Below, one piece after another: positions 34,879 to 45,200 of a stretch of DNA of 64,000 nt (the stretch's first letter is position 1; every line of letters begins with the position of its first letter). This DNA is from Pseudoalteromonas luteoviolacea DSM 6061. GTDB taxonomy: Bacteria > Pseudomonadota > Gammaproteobacteria > Enterobacterales > Alteromonadaceae. The DNA is taken from contig NZ_AUYB01000125.1 of assembly GCF_001625655.1 (NCBI RefSeq), positions 1 to 64,000 of the forward strand. The letters run 5' to 3'. The notes beneath the pieces are model-generated. The model saw only the letters and a program-made list of their open reading frames with translations, had not been told where the DNA came from and did not search any database. Position numbers and translations under genes: made by a program.

Positions 34879-35358
34879 TTAAGGTGCACAAGGTTTTATA
34901 ACCTCACCTTGCTCCCCTTTTACCTCTTCCATAACTACATAGGTACGACTTTCATTGATATTAGGTAGTTTAAGAAGGATTTCCCCTAATACTCCTCTGT
35001 ACTCGGACATATCAGTAACACGGGTTTTGAGTAAAAAATCAAAGTTACCTGACACAAGGTGGCATTCTATAATTTCATCGTGTTGTTTTACAGCTTCATT
35101 AAAGCGCTCAAAAACATCCGGTGAGTTCTTATTGATCGTTACTTCAACAAATACCAAAAGTCCTTGACCAAGTTTCACTGGGTCAACAACTGCTTTATAT
35201 CCTTTTATAAACCCTTCCCGCTCTAGTTTTTTTACCCTTTCCAAACAAGGTGTAGCACTGAGGCCAATTCGTTTGGCTAATTCAACATTGGATATTCGGC
35301 CGTCTTTTTGTAATTCAACTAAAATCTTTCTATCAGTTCTATCAAGCTGAGTATGCAT
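34879..35358 (-). CDS. lrp: Leucine-responsive regulatory protein
   Basis: A 159-residue Lrp/AsnC-family global regulator. The N-terminal HTH has LDRTDRKILVELQKDGRISNVELAKRIGLSATPCLERVKKLEREG, the usual Lrp recognition segment, followed by the RAM effector domain with VFVEVTINK and the G-containing HLVSGNFDFLLK. It is divergent from ald and lies upstream of ftsK, matching the conserved lrp-ftsK order. In related bacteria such regulators often control the adjacent alanine dehydrogenase. The 137-bp gap to ald probably holds the binding sites. Confidence 0.95.
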   Translation of the reverse strand: MHTQLDRTDRKILVELQKDGRISNVELAKRIGLSATPCLERVKKLEREGFIKGYKAVVDPVKLGQGLLVFVEVTINKNSPDVFERFNEAVKQHDEIIECHLVSGNFDFLLKTRVTDMSEYRGVLGEILLKLPNINESRTYVVMEEVKGEQGEVIKPCAP

Positions 35359-35495
35359 GAAAAGTGTTTTATCCTACATTTTTTAATTTAAAAGTTTTAT
35401 CACCTTTAAATTAGCACAAAAAAGGTAGGACACACTAGCTTTGCATAATTATAATAGTCGAAAATGTTATCCGTTCTTAATTGAGGCGATTTATT

Positions 35496-36617
35496 ATGAT
35501 TATTGGTGTACCTAAAGAGATTAAAAACCACGAATACCGTGTTGGTATGGTTCCAGCTAGCGTTCGTGAACTAATTAACCACGGCCACCAGGTTATCGTT
35601 GAAACAAATGCAGGTATTGGCATTGGTTTCACAGACGAAGATTACATTCAAGCTGGTGCAGAGATACTTCCTACTGCAGCAGATGTTTTTGCTAAAGCAG
35701 AAATGATCGTAAAGGTAAAAGAGCCGCAAGCTGTTGAGCGTGCGATGCTCCGTGAAGACCAAATCCTTTTCACATACCTTCACTTAGCCCCAGACCTTCC
35801 ACAAACTGAAGACCTAATCAAGAGCGGTGCTATTTGTATCGCATATGAAACGGTTACAGACACTCGTGGTGGCCTACCTCTTCTTGCTCCAATGTCAGAA
35901 GTTGCTGGTCGTATGTCAATTCAAGCGGGTGCTCAAGCTTTAGAAAAGTCAAACGAAGGCCGCGGCATGCTACTAGGTGGTGTACCTGGTGTTGAGCCAG
36001 CTAAAGTTGTTGTTATCGGTGGCGGCATGGTTGGCCGTAACGCTGCACAAATGGCTGTAGGCATGGGTGCTGACGTAACTATTCTAGACCGTAACATTGA
36101 CGTACTTCGTAGCCTAAACGCACAGTTTGGTAGCCAAGCTAAAGTTATCTACTCTACTGTGGACGCGCTTGAAAAGCATGTTCTTGAAGCTGACTTAGTT
36201 ATTGGTGGTGTACTAATCCCTGGTGCAGCAGCGCCTAAACTTGTAACTGAAGAACACATCAAATCAATGAAGCCTGGCTCTGCTATCGTTGACGTTGCGA
36301 TTGACCAAGGTGGTTGTATTGCAACTTCAAAAGCAACAACACATGCAGAACCTACTTACATCGTTGATGACGTTGTACACTACTGTGTAGCTAACATGCC
36401 AGGTGCAGTACCGCGCACATCTACGTTTGCACTAAATAATGCAACGTTGCCGTACATCATCAAGTTAGCTAACCAAGGTTACAAAGAAGCTCTACTTTCA
36501 GACCAGCACTTCTTAAATGGTCTAAACGTGATCAAAGGTCAAGTAACATGTAAAGAAGTGGCTGAAGGCTTCAACATGGAATACGTAGACCCACGTTCAG
36601 CGATTGAAAACGCATAA
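35496..36617 (+). CDS. ald: Alanine dehydrogenase
   Basis: A 373-residue NAD-dependent enzyme that interconverts L-alanine and pyruvate plus ammonia. The key residues known from the family are present: Arg15, Lys75 and His96 (YLHLAPDL). The nucleotide-binding region has VVVIGGGMVGRNAAQMA, and SAIVDVAIDQGGC follows. The start is the ATG at 35496, with GAGG nine bases upstream; a TTG at 35481 is in frame but unlikely. It is divergent from lrp, a probable regulator, and a clear terminator follows. Confidence 0.97.
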   Translation: MIIGVPKEIKNHEYRVGMVPASVRELINHGHQVIVETNAGIGIGFTDEDYIQAGAEILPTAADVFAKAEMIVKVKEPQAVERAMLREDQILFTYLHLAPDLPQTEDLIKSGAICIAYETVTDTRGGLPLLAPMSEVAGRMSIQAGAQALEKSNEGRGMLLGGVPGVEPAKVVVIGGGMVGRNAAQMAVGMGADVTILDRNIDVLRSLNAQFGSQAKVIYSTVDALEKHVLEADLVIGGVLIPGAAAPKLVTEEHIKSMKPGSAIVDVAIDQGGCIATSKATTHAEPTYIVDDVVHYCVANMPGAVPRTSTFALNNATLPYIIKLANQGYKEALLSDQHFLNGLNVIKGQVTCKEVAEGFNMEYVDPRSAIENA

Positions 36618-36635
36618 TGTAACTCTACATTATTT

Positions 36636-36660
36636 AGGCCAGCAATAGCTGGCCTTTTTT
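36636..36660 (+). terminator. ald terminator
   Basis: AGGCCAGC (36636-36643) pairs with GCTGGCCT (36648-36655) over AATA, followed by TTTTT. Confidence 0.9.
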
Positions 36661-36748
36661 ATGCTCGCCGTAGAGTGAATTATCTGCTTATCCTGTTTGG
36701 CTATTTTTTACTATTCTTAAACTAGTATAAGATGCAGTGAGCGAAGTT

Positions 36749-37591
36749 ATGGCCATATCTTTAACCCAACAAGAAAAACAAATTCTACGCACTATCTCTA
36801 TCCCTCCAAGGCCTGAAGCGCTCGTTCAATTTTCTCAAGAAACTAAGTCTGCTGAACCAGATATAGGAAAAATAACCACGATACTGCAAGGAGACGTCGC
36901 GATCAGTGCTGCGGTCCTTCAGGTTGTTAACTCTGCAGCATTTCGACGCTCAAGAGAGATTGAATCTTTAGAGCAAGCCATAATGATTTTAGGCTTAAAG
37001 CGCTTAATTCCCTTAGTAAAAGCCGTTGCTGTCAAAGCAACGGTCGAAACCCCTAAATCTCTAGAAAACTTTTGGGTAGAACAAAGTGACATTGCCCAGC
37101 TCTGTTCAACGCTATGTAACAAGCTCAAAAAGCCTGCATTAGCAAACCACGCCTATATGCTAGGTCTTTTCCATACTGTGGGTATTCCATTACTGTGTGT
37201 GCATTTTGAAGACTATGAGGAAGTACTCGACACAGCAAAAAATGAAGGGTGGACCAAAGCTGCGGCCTTTGAGTTTGATAAATATAACACCAGTCATGCA
37301 ACCATAGGCGCATTACTTGCGCAGCAATGGAAGCTGCCAAAGCCAATGATCAACGTTATTTATTACCAACATGATGTAAGTGGCATCTTTCAATCAGGTG
37401 AATTAGACACTATTAGCCTCGAGTTATTGTCAATTTTAAAACTCGCTCGTCATGGCAACTTTATTACTCAAAATGCTGGGACAATTGTATCCGATGAGGA
37501 ATGGATCGCGGTAAGTGATGAGGTAATAGATTTTGTAGGTCTCTCGGAAGAAGAGCTGGAAGAGTTATATTCAGAGCTTGAATCGGACTAA
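36749..37591 (+). CDS. HDOD-domain signalling protein
   Basis: About 280 residues formed almost wholly by an HDOD domain: LRTISIPPRPEALVQFSQE, AVLQVVNSAAFRRSREIESLEQAIMILGLKRL and, later, HATIGALLAQQWKLPKPMINVIYYQHD. HDOD proteins act in bacterial regulation (often chemotaxis, motility or c-di-GMP linked) and lack the full HD catalytic set. The ATG at 36749 is assumed; a GTG 12 bases upstream is in frame, and neither has a strong ribosome site. It stands just before a chemoreceptor gene in the same direction. Confidence 0.87.
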   Translation: MAISLTQQEKQILRTISIPPRPEALVQFSQETKSAEPDIGKITTILQGDVAISAAVLQVVNSAAFRRSREIESLEQAIMILGLKRLIPLVKAVAVKATVETPKSLENFWVEQSDIAQLCSTLCNKLKKPALANHAYMLGLFHTVGIPLLCVHFEDYEEVLDTAKNEGWTKAAAFEFDKYNTSHATIGALLAQQWKLPKPMINVIYYQHDVSGIFQSGELDTISLELLSILKLARHGNFITQNAGTIVSDEEWIAVSDEVIDFVGLSEEELEELYSELESD

Positions 37592-37714
37592 ACCACTACT
37601 TTTTAGCTTTTTTGTATCTTATTTGTAAATAAACACTTTAAATTCTAAGAATTTATTGCAACTATTGGCTTATGATTTACCTTTAATAATAAGCTCATTC
37701 ATGGGAGACGTTCA

Positions 37715-39583
37715 GTGAAGTTCAAGTTTAAAGTAGTCGCCGTTTCTGCCTGTGTCTTAGTGCTTGCTCTATTTATGCTCTCACTAAAACAGTATTACCT
37801 TCTTAAAGATAATTTAGAACAACAAGTCACCAATAGTATGGAAGAGGTGATCCAAGGGATCAGCAATACTGTTACTGCACAAATGCAAGGGTCTATGAAT
37901 CTTGCAGCACTTTCTACCGGTTTAGTTGAGCAAGTTGATTCATTGCAAGATGCTTATCCAATGATCTCTCAGTCAAAGCTGACATCGGAGTTTATCTTAA
38001 TTGGCTATGGAGAAGAGAGCTCAGGAAAATATGTGGCCAGTGACCCCAACTGGGATCCGGGCTCTACATGGGACCCCAGAGTTAGACCTTGGTATAAAGA
38101 TGCAAAAGCTGCTGGTACTTTAGTCGTCACAGAACCTTATGCCGATGCGGTAAGTGGAGAGATTGTCGTTTCTATAGGAGCACCAGTTAAAAAGAATGGC
38201 CAGTTCCATGGCGCCATTTTCTATGATGTAAGTTTAGCCAAACTTGGTCAGATGATTAATTCATTCAATCTTTTTGATGCGGGATTCGCGTTTATGGTCA
38301 GTTCTGGCGGTGACACGATTTCTCATCCGAATGTTTCATTTAACGGCCAACCCGCAAAGAATTTCTTGGGAAACACCGTTGTCAGAGAATCATCTCAAGA
38401 AATAGAGATTAATGGCGTTGAGTACCTAGTAATGTTTAAAGCGGTTGAAGGTTATGATTGGTTTGTTGGTGTGGCACTCGAAAAGCAAAAAGTGTTCGCT
38501 GCGATGAATACACTTGCCTACGACGCGACTTTAGTCACCATCATTGCAGTGGTAGCAAGCTTTTTGGTACTTTCATATGTCATTAATATTCTTCTCAAAC
38601 CGCTTGAAACGATTAATACTGCGATGTCTAACATAGCACGAGGCAACGCAGATTTGACTGTGCGCCTCCAAGCATCTAATGAACCTGAGTTTTCTGCGTT
38701 AGCTGAAAACTTTAACCTCTTTACTTCGCGGCTTCAGAATATCATCGCAGAAATACAAACGCTTGGACATGAAGTGCTTGACGACGCAAAACAAACATCT
38801 GCCGGTGCTAACCACGCAACACAAGCAATTCAAAGGCAATTAGAGTCGTTAAATTCGCTTGTAGATGCGACTGCTAACATGTCTAACACAGAGCAACAGG
38901 TTGCTAATACAGCACAACAAGCAGCTGAAGCCATTAAAACCACTGACGGCCTAGCATCAGACGGCGAAGGCATCGTAGTTCAATCTACAACTTCAATTAC
39001 AGAGCTTTCTTCTCAAATTGAGCGTGCGGTTGATGTAGTAAATGAGCTGGAAGTTTCATCCTCTGGAATTGAACAGATTCTCTCTGTAATTAATGGCATT
39101 GCCGAGCAGACTAATTTGCTCGCACTCAACGCTGCAATTGAAGCAGCCAGAGCTGGCGAATCTGGACGAGGTTTTGCGGTAGTTGCCGACGAGGTTAGAA
39201 CGCTAGCCCAAAGAACACAAGAAGCAACGACTGAAATTAAATCTATGATAGACCAATTACAGTCCGGTGCAGAGAATGCTGTTGGTGTTATGAAGCAAAG
39301 TCAAACCATCGTTGAAAAAACAGTAGTAAAAGCACAGGAAACGAAAGATGCACTGCATGCGATCCGAGATTCTATCAACCATATTGTGGAGTTAAATGTC
39401 AACATAGCCAGTATGCTTGAAGAGCAAAGAGCTGTTGTTGAAGCGGTTGATCACAACGCGTCTGAGATAAGAAATCTATCCAATACTGTTGTAGATGAAG
39501 CAAAAGTCGTCGATCACACAATGCAATCGCAAGTAGATAAAATTGCGAAACAAGAAGAAATGTTGGAGCAATTTAAAGTATAA
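37715..39583 (+). CDS. Methyl-accepting chemotaxis protein with dCache-type sensor
   Basis: A 622-residue chemoreceptor. The first membrane segment is at about 5-25 (FKVVAVSACVLVLALFML). A periplasmic Cache sensor follows (about 40-270; RVRPWYKDAKAAG and VSIGAPVKKNGQFHGAIFYDVSL are typical dCache strands). The second membrane segment is near 275-297, then HAMP, then a signalling domain with the invariant hairpin tip EQTNLLALNAAIEAARAGES. Ligands of dCache receptors are often amino acids or amines; with agmatine genes close downstream an amine is conceivable, but this is speculation. The start is GTG with GGGAGA upstream. Confidence 0.94.
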   Translation: MKFKFKVVAVSACVLVLALFMLSLKQYYLLKDNLEQQVTNSMEEVIQGISNTVTAQMQGSMNLAALSTGLVEQVDSLQDAYPMISQSKLTSEFILIGYGEESSGKYVASDPNWDPGSTWDPRVRPWYKDAKAAGTLVVTEPYADAVSGEIVVSIGAPVKKNGQFHGAIFYDVSLAKLGQMINSFNLFDAGFAFMVSSGGDTISHPNVSFNGQPAKNFLGNTVVRESSQEIEINGVEYLVMFKAVEGYDWFVGVALEKQKVFAAMNTLAYDATLVTIIAVVASFLVLSYVINILLKPLETINTAMSNIARGNADLTVRLQASNEPEFSALAENFNLFTSRLQNIIAEIQTLGHEVLDDAKQTSAGANHATQAIQRQLESLNSLVDATANMSNTEQQVANTAQQAAEAIKTTDGLASDGEGIVVQSTTSITELSSQIERAVDVVNELEVSSSGIEQILSVINGIAEQTNLLALNAAIEAARAGESGRGFAVVADEVRTLAQRTQEATTEIKSMIDQLQSGAENAVGVMKQSQTIVEKTVVKAQETKDALHAIRDSINHIVELNVNIASMLEEQRAVVEAVDHNASEIRNLSNTVVDEAKVVDHTMQSQVDKIAKQEEMLEQFKV

Positions 39584-39664
39584 GGCGCTAACATCTTGAT
39601 TTAACGGGCTAGAGTGGAGAGAATAAAACAATCGCTAATCTAGCCCAATAACATTGGCAAATAA

Positions 39665-40258
39665 ATGCAAACAGAATTAAAAGACAATTTTCAACAGTAT
39701 TTTCAAATTGACGAAACAAACCAAATTAATTTGTTTCCTGTCGAAGCCAATATGGTGCCTAAGAATTCAGCTCAACTAGAAGCCGCAATCCCACCCTTGT
39801 TTAAATTAGCCAATGAAATAAATGAGCTTGATTTGAACGCACTGAGACCATTGCGAAACCTAGGTGATATTGCAAGCGACTTGGCTGCATATTTGCAGGC
39901 TCAGTCGAGAAAAATAGACCTTATCATGAGCCACATACTGGCAAATGAACAGCCAGAAGATGACACATCTTATTGTGATAGCTATGGTGGTGGCGGTATC
40001 AAAGTCACTTCAGACGAACGATTTACAATTGGCCAAAACTTCCGTACTAAAATCTTTCTCCAACACGAGGCAAGTGCCATATTTTGCTACAGTCAGATCA
40101 TAGAGATAAACCAAAAAGAAGAAGAGCAATTTCAATATACCCTCGCCTTCACCCAAATAAGAGACTCTGATCAAGAACTTTTAGTACGTGCAAGCCTCCA
40201 TGCGCAAACTAGGCAATTAAAAAAACGCCAATCAGACAGCGAATCTGATACAAAATAG
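39665..40258 (+). CDS. PilZ-like domain protein
   Basis: 197 residues, cytoplasmic. The N-terminal half is helical (about 40-100). The C-terminal half resembles a PilZ barrel, with YCDSYGGGGIKVTSDERF in the place of the D/NxSxxG c-di-GMP motif. The upstream RxxxR half of a full c-di-GMP site is not obvious, so binding is uncertain. It follows the chemoreceptor gene with an 81-bp gap that includes a long-looped inverted repeat, and precedes aguA. No clear ribosome site precedes the ATG. Confidence 0.7.
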   Translation: MQTELKDNFQQYFQIDETNQINLFPVEANMVPKNSAQLEAAIPPLFKLANEINELDLNALRPLRNLGDIASDLAAYLQAQSRKIDLIMSHILANEQPEDDTSYCDSYGGGGIKVTSDERFTIGQNFRTKIFLQHEASAIFCYSQIIEINQKEEEQFQYTLAFTQIRDSDQELLVRASLHAQTRQLKKRQSDSESDTK

Positions 40259-40316
40259 TGACACTGCGTAAAGCAGTGATACACTTAGCGCCTAGCAATT
40301 TAAAATTACAATCGTC

Positions 40317-41354
40317 ATGAGTTTTACATTATTACCAGAATGGTCAGCGCAAGACGCTGTTATGCTCACATGGCCACATAAAGACACTGACTGGGTCGAA
40401 ATTCTTGATCGAGTAGAACCTGTTTATGTCGCGCTTTGCCAGCATATTTCTCAAGTTCAACAAGTCGTTATCGTTTCACATAACTCGGATTTAAAAGCTC
40501 ATATTGTAGAGTTATTGAATAAAGCCGATGTTGATATGGCAAAAATACAGTTCGTAGATGCTCAGTGTAACGATACATGGGCAAGAGATCATGGGCCACT
40601 CACAACTGCGAATGCTGATGGTCAGCTTTGCATTAAAGATTTTATATTCAATGGCTGGGGCAATAAATACAGCAGCGAGTTAGATACAAAAATAAACTCT
40701 GCCCTGTGTGAGCAACTGGCCAACCCAAATAACCGAGTACGCAAAGTGGACCTTGTTCTCGAAGGCGGTGGTGTCGAAATCAATGAACACGGTGTGTTGC
40801 TTACAACCACTGAATGTTTACTTAATCCAAATCGCAATCCTCATTTGAATAAATCACAATTAGAGGAACTACTTAAAAACGAATTGGGTGTGAGCGATTT
40901 CCTTTGGCTTGACCATGGTTATTTGGCAGGTGACGATACAGATAGCCATATCGATACTTTAGTCAGATTTGCTCCTAATAATACATTGGTATATGTACAA
41001 TGCGACGATAAAGAAGATGAGCATTACACTGCTTTGCAGGCCATGGAATCTCAACTAAAAACTTTTTGCACATCAAATGGAGAGGCTTTCCAACTCATCC
41101 CATTGCCTTGGCCAAGCGCCAAATACAATGCAGATGGAGATAGGCTACCAGCAACTTATGCAAACTATCTAATCATTAACGACACGGTTTTGTTACCTAT
41201 ATATGGCGACGAAAAAGATGCGCTTGCTTTAACCCAATTGCAAAAAGCACATCCAGAAAGAACTGTTATAGGCATTGATTGCCTGCCACTTATTCATCAA
41301 TTTGGCAGCTTACACTGCATCACTATGCAATTACCTCAAGGCTTTTTAAAGTAG
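40317..41354 (+). CDS. aguA: Agmatine deiminase
   Basis: A 345-residue enzyme converting agmatine to N-carbamoylputrescine plus ammonia. Family motifs are intact: AVMLTWPHKDTDW, CNDTWARDHGPL, LVLEGGGVEINEHG, HIDTLVRF, and catalytic Cys334 in GSLHCITMQLP. It forms a putrescine pathway with aguB, which starts 8 nt downstream. The start ATG lacks a clear ribosome site. Confidence 0.96.
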   Translation: MSFTLLPEWSAQDAVMLTWPHKDTDWVEILDRVEPVYVALCQHISQVQQVVIVSHNSDLKAHIVELLNKADVDMAKIQFVDAQCNDTWARDHGPLTTANADGQLCIKDFIFNGWGNKYSSELDTKINSALCEQLANPNNRVRKVDLVLEGGGVEINEHGVLLTTTECLLNPNRNPHLNKSQLEELLKNELGVSDFLWLDHGYLAGDDTDSHIDTLVRFAPNNTLVYVQCDDKEDEHYTALQAMESQLKTFCTSNGEAFQLIPLPWPSAKYNADGDRLPATYANYLIINDTVLLPIYGDEKDALALTQLQKAHPERTVIGIDCLPLIHQFGSLHCITMQLPQGFLK

Positions 41355-41362
41355 GAGTCCAA

Positions 41363-42253
41363 ATGAGCAACAATAATTTGAAGGTCGCGCTAGTACAACA
41401 TAGCAACAGCGACAACCTTGAAGATAACTTTGAAAAGTCGCTATCTGGTATCAGACAAGCCGCGACACAAGGGGCTAAACTTGTTGTTTTGCAAGAACTA
41501 CACCGCAGCTTATATTTTTGCCAAACAGAAAATACCGACTTATTCGATTTGGCCGAGGTAATACCTGGGCCAAGTACCAATGAATTAGGTGAACTTGCTA
41601 AAGAACTCAATATTGTGATCGTCGCATCTTTGTTCGAAAAGCGTGCAACGGGCCTCTATCACAACACAGCTGTTGTTATAGAATCTGATGGCTCTATTGC
41701 CGGAAAATATAGAAAAATGCATATCCCAGACGATCCAGGGTTTTATGAGAAGTTTTACTTTACTCCTGGAGATCTCGGGTTTGAACCGATTCAAACTTCG
41801 GTAGGCAAACTTGGTGTGCTGGTATGCTGGGACCAATGGTTCCCTGAAGGTGCAAGACTTATGGCAATGGCTGGCGCAGAATTACTCATTTATCCGACTG
41901 CAATTGGATGGGATCCCAGAGATGATAAAGATGAACAAATTCGTCAAAGAGATGCATGGATGATCGCACAACGAGCTCATGCCGTATCTAATGGCGTTCC
42001 GGTCATTAGCGTCAATCGCGTTGGCCACGAATCAGACCCAAGCAATCAAAGCGAAGGCATCCAATTTTGGGGTAACTCTTTCGTAGCTGGCCCACAAGGC
42101 GAATTGCTGGCACATGGTTCAGAAGAACAAGAAGAGATTTTGGTTGTTGAAATAGACCAAAACCGCAGTGAGTCTGTACGTCGTATTTGGCCATATTTAC
42201 GAGATAGACGTATAGATCATTACCAAGACCTATGTAAAATATACCGAGATTAA
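41363..42253 (+). CDS. aguB: N-carbamoylputrescine amidase
   Basis: A 296-residue nitrilase-superfamily enzyme that hydrolyses N-carbamoylputrescine to putrescine, CO2 and ammonia. The catalytic triad is Glu45 (LQELHRS), Lys118 (KYRKMHIPD) and Cys155 (VLVCWDQWFPE). The start is the ATG at 41363 with AGGAG upstream; the frame extends further but would overlap aguA by 76 bases. mfd starts 17 nt after its stop, so aguA-aguB-mfd may share a transcript. Confidence 0.96.
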   Translation: MSNNNLKVALVQHSNSDNLEDNFEKSLSGIRQAATQGAKLVVLQELHRSLYFCQTENTDLFDLAEVIPGPSTNELGELAKELNIVIVASLFEKRATGLYHNTAVVIESDGSIAGKYRKMHIPDDPGFYEKFYFTPGDLGFEPIQTSVGKLGVLVCWDQWFPEGARLMAMAGAELLIYPTAIGWDPRDDKDEQIRQRDAWMIAQRAHAVSNGVPVISVNRVGHESDPSNQSEGIQFWGNSFVAGPQGELLAHGSEEQEEILVVEIDQNRSESVRRIWPYLRDRRIDHYQDLCKIYRD

Positions 42254-42270
42254 GTAGTTAGGAGTAAATA

Positions 42271-45200
42271 ATGGCGTTAGTGCAGTGGAATGAGCTACCT
42301 TGGATAAAGTCACAAAAAGACAAAATCCATTGGGGACAACTCCTTGGTAGTAGTTTGGCAATCACCATTAGTGAGGGAATAAAGCAAAACCAGTCCCTCG
42401 TGGTCTTAGTTACGCCAGACACACCCAGCGCGCTGCGCCTTGAGACAGAGTTGGGTTATCTTATTGGGGAAGACAAAGTGATGGTTTTCCCTGATTGGGA
42501 GACCCTTCCCTACGATCACTTTTCTCCACACCAAGATATTATTTCACAGCGTTTAGCCAGTTTGAATGCATTAAGAAAAAAACAGCAAGGGGTATTACTC
42601 ATACCCGTGTCTACGCTTATGCTTAGAACGGCTCCGCCAGAGTTTATATATGGTAATGCTTTGCAGTTTAAAGCTGGAGATACGTTAGACGCCACGGGCT
42701 TGAAAGATACATTGACTCAGGCTGGCTATCGCCATGTACAACAAGTAATGGAACACGGGGAGTTTGCTGTACGAGGTTCAATCATTGATTTATACCCGAT
42801 GGGTAGCGAGCGTCCATTTAGGCTCGATTTCTTTGATGATGAATTGGACAGTATTCGTCTTTTCGATATTGAGTCTCAGCGTTCAAGCGAAACTATCGAT
42901 GCAATAGATTTACTACCAGCTCATGAATTTCCAACAAACGATGAAGACATTGAAAGGTTCAGAATTAAGTACCGTGAAACTTTTGGGGCAAGTTCAGAAC
43001 AAGACTCAATTTACATGCAGGTTACCCGTGGCAACTGGCCTGCTGGTATTGAATACTATCTTCCACTTTTTTACGACAAGCTAGCAACTATATTCGATTA
43101 CTTGCCCAAAGATGCTGTCTTTATGCATCTTGGAGATGTGGAGCATGCGGCAAACGATTTTTGGATGGATGTATGCAAGCGTTATGAGAGCAGACGCGTT
43201 GACCCTCTTCGCCCATTGCTTGAACCTAAAGCGCTTTACTTAAACGTCGAATCATTGTTTGAAGGGTTTTCCCACTACCCTCGAATTCGACTCAGCGAAG
43301 CAAAACTTGGAACGAAAGCAGGACATACTAATTTAAATGCTAAGGCGGTTGATGAAGTAAGAATTGACCACAAGCAGTCTGATCCCTACAAAGCTGTTAT
43401 CGACTATATTGCTGCGCAGAAAAAGCTCAAGGGCAAGATCCTATTTAGTGTAGAGTCAGACGGACGCCGTGAATCACTCATTTCTCTGCTTAAACCAACC
43501 GGGTTAAAACTCAAGGAGTTTGAGTCCTTTGATAAGTTCATCAGTGGCAGATCTGATGTCGGGCTCATAGTGAGCCCCTTGGAATCTTCAGTCGTTCTTG
43601 CTGGTGAAAAGCCGTTATCCGTTATTACCGAGCAAGAGTTGCTTGGTATAAAGGTATCGCAAAGGCGTCGCCGCAAACATAAATATGAGCAGGGGCAAGA
43701 TGCGCTGATCCGTAATTTGGCTGAGCTAAAAGAAGGCCAGCCCATTGTACATTTAGACCATGGTGTCGGCCGCTATTTGGGTTTGCAAACCATAGATGCT
43801 GCCGGCGTAGCAACCGAGTTTGTAACGATTACTTATGCCGGAGATGCCAAGCTATACGTGCCGGTATCGTCGCTACACATGTTAAGTCGCTACTCAGGCG
43901 GAGAAGAAGCTTCAGCACCGCTACATAAACTCGGCTCCGACGTCTGGGAAAAAGCCAAAAGGAAAGCCGCTGAAAAAGTCAGAGATGTGGCGGCTGAACT
44001 CTTAGATATTTATGCCAAGAGACAAAGTAAGCCCGGTCATCAATTCAAACTTGAAGGTGGCGCATATCGAGAGTTTAGTGATAGCTTCCCATTTGAAGAA
44101 ACAGACGACCAACGCAACGCGATTGAAGCTGTTATAGGAGATATGCAAACCAATCAGGCGATGGACAGGCTTGTTTGTGGTGATGTCGGATTTGGTAAAA
44201 CCGAGGTTGCTATGAGAGCCGCATTTGTTGCGATTAACGATAATAAACAAGTTGCCGTATTGGTTCCTACTACCCTACTCGCGCAGCAACATTTTGAAAA
44301 TTTCAAAGACCGTTTCGCAGATCTACCTATCGAGGTAGGCGTATTGTCCAGATTTAATAGCACCAAGGAGCAAAAAGAAACGCTGGCCGCCCTAGAATCT
44401 GGAAAAATTGACATTGTTATTGGTACCCACAAGTTAATCCAAGAAAATATTTTGTTTAAAGATCTGGGTTTGCTCATTGTGGATGAAGAACACCGCTTTG
44501 GCGTTAGACAAAAAGAAAAGATTAAAAAGCTCCGAGCCGATGTTGATATATTAACGCTGACTGCAACACCAATACCGCGTACACTCAATATGGCAATGAG
44601 TGGCATGCGAGATCTTTCAATCATCGCTACACCACCAGCTAAGCGTTTAGCGGTTAAAACCTTTGTGCGTGAACGCAATGATGAGCTCATACGTGAAGCT
44701 GTTTTACGTGAAATCAAGCGTGGCGGACAAGTTTATTTTTTACATAATAATGTAGAAACCATAGAAAAAACAGCAGCCGACATATCAGAACTGGTGCCCG
44801 AGGCAAACATTGCAGTGGCACATGGTCAAATGCGTGAGCGCGAATTGGAGCAGTTGATGGGTGATTTTTATCACCAAAAACACAATGTACTCGTTTGCAC
44901 CACTATTATCGAAACAGGTATCGATATTCCATCTGCCAATACCATTATTATGGACAGAGCAGATAAACTTGGCCTTGCACAATTACACCAACTTCGTGGC
45001 CGAGTTGGCCGAAGTCACCACCAAGCTTACGCTTATTTACTCACTAGAAATAGCCAAGCACTGACAAAAGACGCTGTAAAACGACTTCAAGCAATCGAGT
45101 CATTAGAAGATTTAGGTGCAGGTTTTGCGCTTGCAACACATGACTTAGAGATCCGTGGTGCTGGAGAATTACTGGGTGATGATCAAAGTGGTCAAATACA

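Noticed and set aside
44154..44717. 187-codon minus-strand frame inside mfd
   Set aside because: It overlaps the conserved motor domain of Mfd and has Ser/Arg-rich composition expected of the antisense of conserved coding sequence.
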